Source of the DNA: H2-BAC3 sp045863035
Lineage (GTDB): Bacteria; Bacteroidota; Ignavibacteria; Ignavibacteriales; Ignavibacteriaceae
Direction: 5' to 3'
NCBI GenBank assembly: GCA_045863035.1
Contig: BTUV01000001.1
Coordinates: 124,001-188,000 of the forward strand
DNA length: 64,000 nt
Below the pieces are notes generated by a model. It saw nothing but the letters and a program-made list of their open reading frames with translations. It searched no databases and was not told the origin of the DNA. Shown piece by piece: positions 52,480 to 62,117 of this stretch. How positions within the stretch are numbered: position 1 is the stretch's first letter; each line of letters begins with the position of its first letter. The position numbers and the translations under genes are program-made.

Positions 52480-54039
52480 TTATGTTTTTGCTCCGGCTTC
52501 CTTTTTGTCCCAGGCGAGTTTAACCAGAAACAGAATAAGAGCACTTATGGCAAGCATCAGCAGACGCGCGCCCCATATATATGGAACCGATTCCTCAGAA
52601 ACTCCTGCAAGAAGTAATTTTGGAATTGCATCAACAACAGCCCACCATATCATAATAACAAACAGTATAACCGGAGTTACATATTTCATAATATAGAGGA
52701 ATATCACAGGTATCTTGATATCACCCCCCATATTCATTTCCTCCCAGGCCTTCTTACTGTCAAACACCCACATAAAGATGACGGTTTCCATGAAAGCAAA
52801 AACAACCAGACCAAATGTACCTGCCCAATAATCCATCTCATCAAGGAATCCATATTTCAGGAAAAACACTACGAACTGCACGCAGATAAACACTATCAGC
52901 GCCAGGAGCATCGTGGCTTTTTTCCGGTCCATTCCCAATTCATCTTCAAGGAATGCAATAACCGGCTGACCCATCGCCACAGAACTGGTTATACCCGCGA
53001 AGAAAAGGAGCAGAAACCATATAAAGCCAAAAAATTCACCAAAAGGTATTTTAGTAAAAATGATGGGCATTGATACAAAACCAAGATTGAAAGAGCCACC
53101 CATTGCGATCTGCGTTGTCATGGTAACCCCAAAGAAAGCAACCGCCGCGGGGATAGCAATTGAACCGCCGAGAACAACCTCAGCAAATTCGTTTGTTGAT
53201 GCCGTAGTAAGTCCGGAAAGAGCAATATCATCTTTTGGTTTTAGATAACTTGCATAAGCATGAATAGTACCCATGCCGACAGATAAGGTAAAAAATATCT
53301 GACCTGCAGCCGCTAACCACACACTGGGATTAGCAAGAAGTTCAAAATTAGGATTCCAGATAAATCCAAATCCATTCCAAACTGAGTTCTCAGGTAGAGA
53401 TGGATCAGGTGTGCCCAATGTTATAACGCGAATAGCCAATACAATACCAAAAATTAAAAGCATTGGCATTGCAATCTTGGCAAGTTTTTCAATCCCTCGT
53501 GAAATTCCACGATAGAGAATCCAGAAATTTAAAACAAACGTAACCAGCAGGATAGAGTAAGCCGGCCAGATTGAGCTAAAATGACTACTTTCAGTTACCC
53601 CCTGATAACTGGTCAGAAAAGATGTCATTCCTTCAAACGTCGTCTGATCAAAATAAAGTTTTGTTAAAGAAAAGAAGCTAAACGCAAGAGTCCATGATTC
53701 AATAAAGGTGTAATAAATCATTATTACAAGAGAAATCACAAGACCGAGTGCACCAAAATATTTTGCTATCGGGTGCTTCCAGAGAACCTGGAACATTCCC
53801 GGTGCGCTTCCATGACGATATTTTCCGCCATGTCTTCCGATTCCCCACTCAATCCACATAAGCGGAATTCCGAGTAAAAGGAAAAACAAGAAATACGGTA
53901 TCATAAATGCTCCGCCGCCGTTCTGGGCTGCCTGCACGGGGAATCTTAGGAAGTTACCCAATCCGACTGCATTACCTGCGACGGCAAGGATAAGCCCTAT
54001 TTTACTGCCCCACTCTTCTCTCTGATGTAGTTCTGACAT
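52480..54039 (-). CDS. sodium-dependent transporter, NSS/SNF family
   Basis: LeuT-fold sodium symporter for amino acids or related solutes. 519 residues with about 12 helices. The N-terminal signature GNAVGLGNFLRFP with QNGGGAFMIPYF is intact, as is MGTIHAYASYL on helix 6. Starts after AAGGAGG in a TAATG overlap with the DAACS symporter. Substrate not predictable. Confidence 0.93.
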   Translation of the reverse strand: MSELHQREEWGSKIGLILAVAGNAVGLGNFLRFPVQAAQNGGGAFMIPYFLFFLLLGIPLMWIEWGIGRHGGKYRHGSAPGMFQVLWKHPIAKYFGALGLVISLVIMIYYTFIESWTLAFSFFSLTKLYFDQTTFEGMTSFLTSYQGVTESSHFSSIWPAYSILLVTFVLNFWILYRGISRGIEKLAKIAMPMLLIFGIVLAIRVITLGTPDPSLPENSVWNGFGFIWNPNFELLANPSVWLAAAGQIFFTLSVGMGTIHAYASYLKPKDDIALSGLTTASTNEFAEVVLGGSIAIPAAVAFFGVTMTTQIAMGGSFNLGFVSMPIIFTKIPFGEFFGFIWFLLLFFAGITSSVAMGQPVIAFLEDELGMDRKKATMLLALIVFICVQFVVFFLKYGFLDEMDYWAGTFGLVVFAFMETVIFMWVFDSKKAWEEMNMGGDIKIPVIFLYIMKYVTPVILFVIMIWWAVVDAIPKLLLAGVSEESVPYIWGARLLMLAISALILFLVKLAWDKKEAGAKT

Positions 54040-55556
54040 TAAACCTCCTTTGAATTAGGATTTACTGGTTCAGGTTCATTAATTTCATTTTGATATGTGG
54101 CTACTACACAGGAAATAGCTAAATCACCTGTTACATTTGTAATAGTTCTGCACATATCCAATATTCTGTCAATTCCGAGTATGAGCGCAATACCTATCTC
54201 AGGTATATGTACTGATTTTAAAATCACAACAAGCATAAGAATACCAACACCGGGCACAGGCGCCGTTCCAATTGAGGCCAAAGTTGCCATGAGTACAATA
54301 CTGAGTTGCTGCATTATTGTCAAATCCATTCCGAATACCTGAGCAATGAAGACGGTAGCGACCCCCTGATAAAGTGCAGTGCCATCCATATTCACCGTTG
54401 CGCCAAGCGGAAGTACAAATCCGGTAATGCTTTTTGATATACCAAGGTTTTCCTCTGCGCATTGCATAGAAACCGGTAGTGTTGCAGCGCTAGAAGATGT
54501 GGTAAAAGCTATCGTCTGGGCTTCACGTATGCTCTTGAAGAAATGCAAAAATCTGACTTTCGAAAATAACTTTAAGATGAGACCGTAAACACCTAAAGTG
54601 TGAATTATTAAGCCGGCCAAAACGGTAACTGCATACCAAAATAATATGACAAGTATTTCAAATCCAAGGTCAGCAACTGTGTACATTATGAGTGCAAATA
54701 CCGCCAATGGTGCAATCTTCATAACCAGGTCAACCATCACGATCATAACATCGCTGAGACCGTCAAAAAATTTAATAACCGGCTCCCCTTTTTCGCGCGA
54801 GACAATATTAAGCACAATCCCCACAAATACAGCAAAAAATACTATTTGCAGCATATCTCCGCCGGTAAGTGCACTGAAAATATTTCGCGGGATAAGAGGG
54901 ATAAGAAAGTCGTTAACAAAACCGGTGCCTGGTTGAACGGTTACTTTTTCTGCAGCATCTGCTGAATATTCAGCAATCAGTTGATCTCGGACGGTGGAAT
55001 TAAGCTGCTCACCCGGTTTAATAACATTGGCAAGCGTTAATCCAATTATTATTGCGATAGCAGTAGTTGACAAATAAAAGATTAGAGTTCGACCCCCGAC
55101 TTTTGTGAATTTCTTAATATCCCCAAGACTTGAAACCCCGACAATGAGTGTAGAGATTACCAAAGGAATTGCAATCATATTAAGCAACCGGATAAAGATG
55201 TCACCAAGCCATTTCACAGAATGAGCAAATGTCTCCGGCTTTGAAATACTCAAAGGTCCCTTGTATTCCTTTATTTCGCCGTTACTCTTAGTAACGCGCA
55301 GGAAGGTAACACTTCCGGTTTTTCGTATTTGTTTACTCTTTTGTACCAGAGAGTGTGTGTTTCCGGCAGTGAACCTTGCTGAATCACCGGAATTGGTCTG
55401 GAGAGCAACTGCACCCCAATCCTCAATTCTTTCCTGAACCCGGTCATCAGAATAGGATATGATAAAAACTTCTTCCGGCTCCTTTACCAAAATACCACCT
55501 ACTAATCCAAGTATGAGGGCAATCAGTATTTGAGTGTGCAGTTTTGGGAATTTCAG
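54039..55556 (-). CDS. dicarboxylate/amino acid:cation symporter (DAACS family) with CTG start and large first loop
   Basis: Sodium- or proton-coupled transporter of C4-dicarboxylates or glutamate. 505 residues as given. The core is typical: FIRLLNMIAIPLVISTLIVG, AFTTSSSAATLPVSM, GATVNMDGTALYQG and VPGVGILML. The first ATG/GTG/TTG in frame (a TTG at 55490) would drop most of helix 1. Upstream, in the same frame with no stop, lies KLHTQILIALILGLVGGI, the conserved helix 1. An in-frame stop lies five codons before a CTG (55556), so CTG, or another non-standard codon between them, must start it if helix 1 is translated. AAGAGA lies seven bases before the CTG. Between helices 1 and 2 there is an unusual loop of about 85 hydrophilic residues. 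Confidence 0.82.
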   Translation of the reverse strand: MKFPKLHTQILIALILGLVGGILVKEPEEVFIISYSDDRVQERIEDWGAVALQTNSGDSARFTAGNTHSLVQKSKQIRKTGSVTFLRVTKSNGEIKEYKGPLSISKPETFAHSVKWLGDIFIRLLNMIAIPLVISTLIVGVSSLGDIKKFTKVGGRTLIFYLSTTAIAIIIGLTLANVIKPGEQLNSTVRDQLIAEYSADAAEKVTVQPGTGFVNDFLIPLIPRNIFSALTGGDMLQIVFFAVFVGIVLNIVSREKGEPVIKFFDGLSDVMIVMVDLVMKIAPLAVFALIMYTVADLGFEILVILFWYAVTVLAGLIIHTLGVYGLILKLFSKVRFLHFFKSIREAQTIAFTTSSSAATLPVSMQCAEENLGISKSITGFVLPLGATVNMDGTALYQGVATVFIAQVFGMDLTIMQQLSIVLMATLASIGTAPVPGVGILMLVVILKSVHIPEIGIALILGIDRILDMCRTITNVTGDLAISCVVATYQNEINEPEPVNPNSKEV

Positions 55557-55704
55557 GTGATTTCTCTTAAACTAATATTAAAGCCCAAAGTTAAGAGGAA
55601 AGGATAAATTCTCAAAAAAAAATGCGTTTTTTTACCAAAAATCCCCTCATTTATTACTGAAATTGATATTTTATGCGCTAATTCAAAAAAAACTTAGTAA
55701 AATC

Positions 55705-55725
55705 TTACTTTATTCATTAAAGTAA
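55705..55725. promoter_or_regulatory. perfect palindrome before the APC permease gene
   Basis: Arms TTACTTTA / TAAAGTAA, 8 bp each, with a five-base centre, ending 25 bases before the permease ATG. Placement fits an operator or a small leader hairpin. The region is very AT-rich, so chance is possible. Confidence 0.4.
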
Positions 55726-55750
55726 TTCAATTCACTATCAGAAAGTTAAG

Positions 55751-57169
55751 ATGAAGGAAGAGCAGCCCAAAAAAGAATTAATACGAGGACTTGGGGTTAC
55801 AGCAGCTACAATGATTGTTGCCGGGTCAATGATAGGTTCAGGAATCTACCGAAAGCCAGCCACAATGGCCGGGCAGCTCCTCTCGCCTGAATTGCTTATT
55901 GGAATCTGGATTATTGCAGGAGTCATCACCTTTATCGGGGCTTTGGTTAACGCTGAAGTGGCATGCCTCTTTAAATCTACCGGAGGTCAGTACATTTATT
56001 TTAAAGAGATGTATGGTGATTTTACTGCTTACCTGTTTGGATGGTCGGTACTTGCAGTTATACAGACAGGAAGTCAGGCAGCCATTGCCTACGTCTTTGC
56101 CGAGTATCTTGGGTTCTTTTTTAAATTCCCTGAGGCGCCTGCCTTTATGAAGGATATAACGGTTTATATGCCATTTGTGGGTGACATACGGCCTTTCGCG
56201 GAATTCGGAACTAAATTAGTCGCCATTTCTTGCCTCCTTTTCCTTACCGGTGTTAACTATGTCGGGGTGGTCTTCGGCGGAATTGTTCAGACCATAGTAA
56301 CTTTTATCAAAATTGGTTCAATCCTTCTGCTCTCTTTTATTATTCTCTTTTTTGCAGAAGGCAGCTTTTCAAATGTTTATACCGGATTTGATCTTGCACC
56401 TGAACTGACTAATAACTTTCTGCCGTTAATCGGTTTAGCACTGGCCGGAGCATTCTGGGCTTATGATGGATGGAATAACGTAACTTATGTGGCCGGTGAG
56501 GTCAAAGACGCTCAACGGAACGTGCCGCGAGCTTTGCTGCTCGGTACTTTAATTACCATGGGTGTTTATATTTTGATTAACCTGGCGTATCTCTACGTGC
56601 TGCCGATTAACGAAATGAAAGACTCCCCCCTGGTAGCTGCATCAGCCGCTAATAAAATCTTCGGTGCAACGGGAGCTTCAATCATTGCAATCAGCGTAAT
56701 TGTTTCAACGTTTGGCGCGCTTAACGGTAGCATACTTGCTACTGCGAGAGTTCAGTTTGCAATGGCCCGTACTAACTTATTTTTTGAAAGTCTGGGCAGA
56801 ATTCATCCAAAATTTGCCACGCCGCACATCTCCCTTCTCGTTCAGGGTGTATGGTCGGCGGTTCTGGTTCTCTCCGGTTCATTTGATACAATTTCAGACT
56901 ATGTGATTTTTGCGGCCTGGTTATTTTATATGCTTGGTGCTTATGGCGTAATAATTTTACGGAAAAAAATGCCTGATGCACCGAGAAGATATAAGGTCTG
57001 GGGCTATCCATATACACCTCTTATTTTTGTCGCTTTTTCATTCTTTTTCCTTTTAAATTCGCTTATTTCGGATTTCCAAAATGCCGCGATGGGATTGATG
57101 CTTATCATGATGGGTCTCCCGATATATTTCTACAGAAAGTATAAATTAAAACAGGTCAGTAATGACTGA
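55751..57169 (+). CDS. amino acid permease, APC superfamily
   Basis: 472 residues, about 12 membrane helices. GVTAATMIVAGSMIGSGIYRKP is the substrate-binding helix 1; ALAGAFWAYDGWNNVTYVAGEVKDAQRNVPRALL is the conserved helix 6 region. Closest in style to the LAT/serine-threonine exchanger type. Divergent from the DAACS symporter across about 195 AT-rich bases. Its stop overlaps polA by eight bases. Confidence 0.92.
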   Translation: MKEEQPKKELIRGLGVTAATMIVAGSMIGSGIYRKPATMAGQLLSPELLIGIWIIAGVITFIGALVNAEVACLFKSTGGQYIYFKEMYGDFTAYLFGWSVLAVIQTGSQAAIAYVFAEYLGFFFKFPEAPAFMKDITVYMPFVGDIRPFAEFGTKLVAISCLLFLTGVNYVGVVFGGIVQTIVTFIKIGSILLLSFIILFFAEGSFSNVYTGFDLAPELTNNFLPLIGLALAGAFWAYDGWNNVTYVAGEVKDAQRNVPRALLLGTLITMGVYILINLAYLYVLPINEMKDSPLVAASAANKIFGATGASIIAISVIVSTFGALNGSILATARVQFAMARTNLFFESLGRIHPKFATPHISLLVQGVWSAVLVLSGSFDTISDYVIFAAWLFYMLGAYGVIILRKKMPDAPRRYKVWGYPYTPLIFVAFSFFFLLNSLISDFQNAAMGLMLIMMGLPIYFYRKYKLKQVSND

Positions 57170-59918
57170 TAAAAAGTTTATCATCATTGATGCAATGGCT
57201 CTTGCCTATAAGGCATATTTTGCATTTAAGACCAGACCACTCTTCACTAAGAAAGGTGAACCTACTTCCGCGGTGTTCGGATTCCTCAATCAGGTTATTA
57301 AGATTTATGAAGACTTAAAACCTGACTATGTAGCCGTAGCGTTTGATTCAAAGGAAAAAACCTTCAGACATGATATGTACGAGGAATATAAAGGCACAAG
57401 AGCAGAAATGCCGGAAGATATGATTCCTCAAATCGGAAGAATAAAAGAAGTTGTTCAGTCATTAAGTATCCCTCTGCTCATTCTTCCCGGATATGAAGCG
57501 GATGATATCATTGGCGCGATAAGCCGTAAAGCCGAACAGGAGGGGCTAATTACCTATATGATCAGCCCTGATAAAGATTATGTTCAACTTGTGACCGACA
57601 GAGTATTTCTGGTAAAACCAGGAAGGTCAGGCGATGATTACACAATTCTGAATCCTGATAAAGTAAAGGAAGTTTATGATTTCGAACCTCCACAAATGAT
57701 AGACTATCTCTCCCTGCTGGGCGACCAAAGTGACAATATCCCCGGAGCAAAAGGCATTGGAGAAAAAGGCGCTTTAAAGCTGATTAAAGAGTTTGGGGAT
57801 ATAGAAACTATATATGGAAGGATTGATTCTGTTACACCGGATGGAATAAAACAGAAGCTGATTGCGTCTGTTAAAAATGTAATGATTTCCAAAGAACTTG
57901 TTACCATTAAGAAAGAAATTCCGCTTGAGTTTAAATTCAGTGATGCAGCCGTAACAAAACCAGACTACAGTGTTATCAGACGGCTTTTTACTGAATTAGA
58001 GTTTTCACGCGCTCTTAACAGAATAGTAGAAATATTTAAGCTCTCTGACTCCGACACTAACAAAACTTTTGAACCTACGCCGTTTGACAACTCAAACATT
58101 ACCTCCACTGAAAAAAAATATACACTAATAACGACCGTCAAAGAGATGAAAGCACTTGCCGAAACTCTCAGTAAACAGAAGCTCTTTGTGTTTGATACTG
58201 AGACGGACGGACTCGACCGCTTTCTGTTAAATATGGTTGGCGCGGCTTTTTCTTTTAAAGCCCATGAAGCATACTATATACCCTTTCGCTATCCGCAATC
58301 AGATGTAAGTTGGCCTGAGGAATGCACTACAGAAACCTTCGCGGAAATATTCAAAAGTGTATTTGAAAACGGCGATATTAAGAAGATTTGTCAAAACGGT
58401 AAATTTGACATTTCAGTACTGCAAAACTACGGAATTGCGGTGAAAGGTTTTTATTTTGATACGATGGTCGCCTCATATATACTTGACCCGGATCAGAAAC
58501 ATAATATGGATGACCTTTCAAAAAAATATCTTGACTATGATCCTATCCCGCTTTCTTCGCTGATCGGAGAAAAAAAAGACCCTTCAAAGATTTATTATGT
58601 CCCGGTTGATAAAATTTCCGATTACTCATGTGAAGATGCTGATGTAACCTATCAGCTTTACACGATACTCGCTAAGAAAATTGAAGAAACGGGTCAAAAA
58701 AGTTTAGCGCACGATATCGAATTTCCGCTTGTCAGTGTATTGCAGGAAATGGAACGTGCCGGCATAAAAGTTGACGTCAATGCTCTTCGTCTTCAGAGTA
58801 AAGAACTTCAGCGGCTGATTGAGAATGAAACTGGAATTATTTATGATTTGGCAGGACAAATTTTTAATGTTGGCTCCCCTGCCCAGCTTCAAAAAATATT
58901 ATTTGAGAAAATGAAGCTGACACCCACAAAGAAACTTAAATCAGGTTATTCAACGGATGCACAATCGCTTGAGTCTATAAGAGATGAGCATGAAATCATT
59001 GAACATATTCTTAATTATCGAACGGTTTCCAAATTAAAATCAACCTACACAGATTCATTGCCTGAAATGATTCATCCCCTGACAGGAAGAATCCACAGCT
59101 CATTTAATCAGGTGGTTGCCGCTACAGGAAGACTTTCCAGTTTTGACCCGAATCTGCAAAATATACCGATCAGGACAGAACTTGGCAAAGATATTAGAAA
59201 AGCATTTATTCCTGCTGATAAAGATCACATTCTTCTGAGCGCAGATTACAGTCAGATCGAATTACGAATTATGGCACACCTTTCGGGAGATGAATATCTT
59301 GTAAACGCATTCCGGAATGGTGAGGATATTCATAAAAGCACCGCGTCTTTAGTATTTGGAGTTAAGGCAAAAGAAGTAACGTCTGACATGCGCAGGAAAG
59401 CAAAGGAAGTTAATTTTGGTATTCTCTATGGAATAGGTGTATTCGGCCTAAAAACCCGGCTTGGCATTAGTCAGCAGCAGGCAAAAGAAATTATTGACGG
59501 TTATTTTGCAACATTTAAATCCGTTAAGTCGTTCATGGATGAAAGTATTAACAGAGCACGCGAGAAAGGATATTCAGAAACCATTACCGGTCGAAGAAGA
59601 TATCTGAGAAATATAAACAGCAGTAACTTTACTGTCCGTCAATTTGAGGAGCGGGTAGCTATTAACATGCCCATTCAGGGTGCAGCCGCTGATATTATAA
59701 AACTTGCAATGGTCAGACTGCATCATCATTTCAAGGAGGAAAATTTAAAATCGAGAATGGTTCTTCAGGTTCATGACGAATTAGTATTTGATGTTTATAA
59801 ACCTGAATTAGAAAAAGTTAAAGCTGCCGTTGTTGATATAATGCAAAACGCACTGCCGCTTTCTGTTCCAATGTTGGTAGAAGCAGGGACAGGTAATAAC
59901 TGGTTAGATGCACATTAG
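57162..59918 (+). CDS. polA: DNA polymerase I
   Basis: 918 residues with all three domains. 5' nuclease (about 1-290): YEADDIIGAI, SPDKDYVQLV and GDQSDNIPGAKGIGEKGA. 3'-5' exonuclease (about 315-510): the acidic residues look intact (FDTETDGLD, NGKFDISVL, DTMVASYIL, SCEDADVTYQLY), so proofreading is probably active, unlike many PolA relatives. Polymerase (about 530-918): LSADYSQIELRIMAHLSGD, RRKAKEVNFGILYGIG and VHDELVFDV. Start overlaps the permease end by eight bases. Convergent with hpnE. Confidence 0.97.
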   Translation: MTDKKFIIIDAMALAYKAYFAFKTRPLFTKKGEPTSAVFGFLNQVIKIYEDLKPDYVAVAFDSKEKTFRHDMYEEYKGTRAEMPEDMIPQIGRIKEVVQSLSIPLLILPGYEADDIIGAISRKAEQEGLITYMISPDKDYVQLVTDRVFLVKPGRSGDDYTILNPDKVKEVYDFEPPQMIDYLSLLGDQSDNIPGAKGIGEKGALKLIKEFGDIETIYGRIDSVTPDGIKQKLIASVKNVMISKELVTIKKEIPLEFKFSDAAVTKPDYSVIRRLFTELEFSRALNRIVEIFKLSDSDTNKTFEPTPFDNSNITSTEKKYTLITTVKEMKALAETLSKQKLFVFDTETDGLDRFLLNMVGAAFSFKAHEAYYIPFRYPQSDVSWPEECTTETFAEIFKSVFENGDIKKICQNGKFDISVLQNYGIAVKGFYFDTMVASYILDPDQKHNMDDLSKKYLDYDPIPLSSLIGEKKDPSKIYYVPVDKISDYSCEDADVTYQLYTILAKKIEETGQKSLAHDIEFPLVSVLQEMERAGIKVDVNALRLQSKELQRLIENETGIIYDLAGQIFNVGSPAQLQKILFEKMKLTPTKKLKSGYSTDAQSLESIRDEHEIIEHILNYRTVSKLKSTYTDSLPEMIHPLTGRIHSSFNQVVAATGRLSSFDPNLQNIPIRTELGKDIRKAFIPADKDHILLSADYSQIELRIMAHLSGDEYLVNAFRNGEDIHKSTASLVFGVKAKEVTSDMRRKAKEVNFGILYGIGVFGLKTRLGISQQQAKEIIDGYFATFKSVKSFMDESINRAREKGYSETITGRRRYLRNINSSNFTVRQFEERVAINMPIQGAAADIIKLAMVRLHHHFKEENLKSRMVLQVHDELVFDVYKPELEKVKAAVVDIMQNALPLSVPMLVEAGTGNNWLDAH

Positions 59919-59988
59919 TCTGTTTTACTCCCCGGGACCACTTCGCCCAGGACGGAGAGGTCTTATCTCAATAGTTAACTTTGACCGG

Positions 59989-61272
59989 TTAGTTAATATT
60001 CTTTGATATTGCTTCAGCGGCAACCCGGCCACTCAAAGCCGCTCCTTCAATTGTAGCCGGAAGACCGGTATCAGTCCAGTCTCCTGCTAAATATATACCA
60101 GAGAGGTTTGTTTTACACGGAAGCCGGTATTTCTGCGAGTTGCTATCAGGAACAAATGTTGCCCGCTTCTCTTTGATGATTTTGAATGAAATAATGTTCC
60201 TGTCGGTTATAATTCTGTTTTTTTGCAGTTCTGGAATAATGATATCCAGGATTTTCTGTTCTTCCATATCTTTATATTTATCTGCATCACTTATCACAAC
60301 AGAAAGGAAGCTGCCTTTGTTAAACACCCAGTGTACCGGTGAGTTGTGCAATCCGATAAATTCTTCCTTCAGGTTAATTCCTTTAATTTTAAGATGAACT
60401 GAAAGTATATTAGAATAAGTGAAATCATCATCAGAATTATAAACAAACTGCTCCGGCATTTCAATTTTGTTAAGTGCATGTCTGGGTACCGCCAAAATTA
60501 CTGTTTCCGCTTTCTCCTCCCTTCCATCTTTTAGATGAATTGTATATCCGTCTTTTAAAACTGCCAGTTTTGTTACCTGGGAAGATAACGACAACTCACC
60601 ACCAAGTGAAATGATGGTATCAGCAAGCGGTGTTACCAAAGATGATTGCAAATCATATTTCGGTAAAATTATTGTGGATGAAAAATTACCGGATAAAAAT
60701 ATTTCCTTTATTATCTTTCTGAATAATTCCGCATCAGCTTTTTCAGGCGAAGTATTCATCGCGCCGATAATTAATGGCGTCCAAAGATAAGTGATTAAAC
60801 TTTTGTTCTGCCCATGTTCGTTTAACCAATCCCTGACATTTTTACCATTTGGATTTTTAACGAGGTTAAACAACACTCTCTTCATAAAATAAACGGCGGA
60901 GAGCGCCTCCGTCAATGATAATGGTTTGTATTTCAGAATTGCTAATGCAAGATTTAACGGGTAGAACAGATGCGGCGCGCGAAGTTTGTAACTCTCCCCT
61001 TCTGAGTATGATATACATAAAGCATTCTGCAGAATAAAGTTTTTGTTAATCTGCTCCCGCGAAAAAAGGTTGAGGGTTTCACTATAACACCCCATGAGTA
61101 TATGCTGTCCGTTGTCAAGGGAGGAGTTAAAGTCGGGATCGAAAAAAGATGTAGCTCTTCCACCGGGTTTTTTAGTGGATTCAAGAAGAAGAGGTTTAAT
61201 TCCCCCGCGGAGAAGATGAATAGCGGCAGAAAGACCTGCTATCCCTCCCCCGATAATAATAGTTTTTTTCAT
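59989..61272 (-). CDS. hpnE: hydroxysqualene dehydroxylase HpnE (FAD-dependent)
   Basis: 427-residue amine-oxidase-like flavoprotein. The FAD-binding opening is IIIGGGIAGLSAAIHLL, then KPGGRATSF. Its C-terminal IYLAGDWTDTGLPATIEGAALSGRVAAEAI is typical of HpnE and phytoene-desaturase relatives. Third enzyme of the HpnCDE route: reduces hydroxysqualene to squalene. Coupled by ATGA to hpnD. A carotenoid desaturase is the alternative, but the paired synthases upstream favour HpnE. Confidence 0.87.
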   Translation of the reverse strand: MKKTIIIGGGIAGLSAAIHLLRGGIKPLLLESTKKPGGRATSFFDPDFNSSLDNGQHILMGCYSETLNLFSREQINKNFILQNALCISYSEGESYKLRAPHLFYPLNLALAILKYKPLSLTEALSAVYFMKRVLFNLVKNPNGKNVRDWLNEHGQNKSLITYLWTPLIIGAMNTSPEKADAELFRKIIKEIFLSGNFSSTIILPKYDLQSSLVTPLADTIISLGGELSLSSQVTKLAVLKDGYTIHLKDGREEKAETVILAVPRHALNKIEMPEQFVYNSDDDFTYSNILSVHLKIKGINLKEEFIGLHNSPVHWVFNKGSFLSVVISDADKYKDMEEQKILDIIIPELQKNRIITDRNIISFKIIKEKRATFVPDSNSQKYRLPCKTNLSGIYLAGDWTDTGLPATIEGAALSGRVAAEAISKNIN

Positions 61273-62117
61273 CGGTACACAAGCTGATACTTCGCCCAGA
61301 CGCCGAGCGAAATACCAACTTTTTCAAAGGTATTAAGTTTAATTCGCTTATTAAAAACATCAAACTCTGCCTGAACAATTCTTTTTAAGACCCGGAAGTA
61401 TATATGCTGCATAGCCCTGGCCGCGAACATACTCGGCTTATCTTCAAGTGTAAGAGCATCGGTTGCCCTGCGAAAATATTCTTTTGCTCTTTCCGCCTGA
61501 AAAGTCATTAAATTGATATATGCACGATTAATGGTATTTGAAAGCAGTTCATCTTCAGAATAACCAAAATGCTCAAGCTCATCCAAAGGTATATAGATAC
61601 GCCCTTTAGAAGCGTCCTCACCCACATCACGAATGATATTGGTAAGTTGCAGAGCGATACCCAGATTTTCCGCAAACTCCTTGGCGGAATCATTTTTATA
61701 ACCGAAGATTTCAATACACATAAGCCCGACTGTTGATGCTACCCTGTAACAATAAAGCCGCAGTTCTTCAAAATTCTCATACCGGTCTTTTACCAGGTCC
61801 ATCTCCATCCCCTTGATAAGTTCAAAGAGAAGTTCCGGCTGAATTCTGAATTGCGTAATAATATTCGCGGTTTTATTTAAGAGAGGAAATTCAGATTTGT
61901 TCGCTGCGGCCATTTCAAGCTCAGAACGCCACCGGACAAGATTATTGTATTTAATCTCGTTTTTAATTGATTCTTCATCAACTATATCATCAGTTTTTCT
62001 GCAAAAGGCATAGATAATATTCATCGCTTCCCGTTTAGCAGCAGGGAGCAGATTAAAAGCATAATAAAAACTGCTTTTACTTTCCTTTGAGATTAGCTGT
62101 GCTTCAGTGAATTGCAT
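61269..62117 (-). CDS. hpnD: presqualene diphosphate synthase HpnD
   Basis: Trans-isoprenyl diphosphate synthase joining two farnesyl diphosphates. 282 residues. The first aspartate motif is in FCRKTDDIVDE, the second in NIIRDVGEDASKGRIYIP; YCYRVASTVGLM precedes it. The ATG used gives the family N-terminus (FTEAQLISKESKSSFYYAF) and overlaps hpnC by 14 bases; a longer frame runs 45 codons into hpnC. Assigned D rather than C from order and similarity. Confidence 0.88.
   Translation of the reverse strand: MQFTEAQLISKESKSSFYYAFNLLPAAKREAMNIIYAFCRKTDDIVDEESIKNEIKYNNLVRWRSELEMAAANKSEFPLLNKTANIITQFRIQPELLFELIKGMEMDLVKDRYENFEELRLYCYRVASTVGLMCIEIFGYKNDSAKEFAENLGIALQLTNIIRDVGEDASKGRIYIPLDELEHFGYSEDELLSNTINRAYINLMTFQAERAKEYFRRATDALTLEDKPSMFAARAMQHIYFRVLKRIVQAEFDVFNKRIKLNTFEKVGISLGVWAKYQLVYR

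Noticed and set aside
55390..55490. A PDZ-like fold in the DAACS loop
   Set aside because: The strand-like stretch recalls PDZ ends, but the carboxylate-binding loop and the rest of the fold are not visible.
59919..59988. Terminator between convergent polA and hpnE
   Set aside because: GC-rich bases are present but no clean stem followed by a T-run on either strand.
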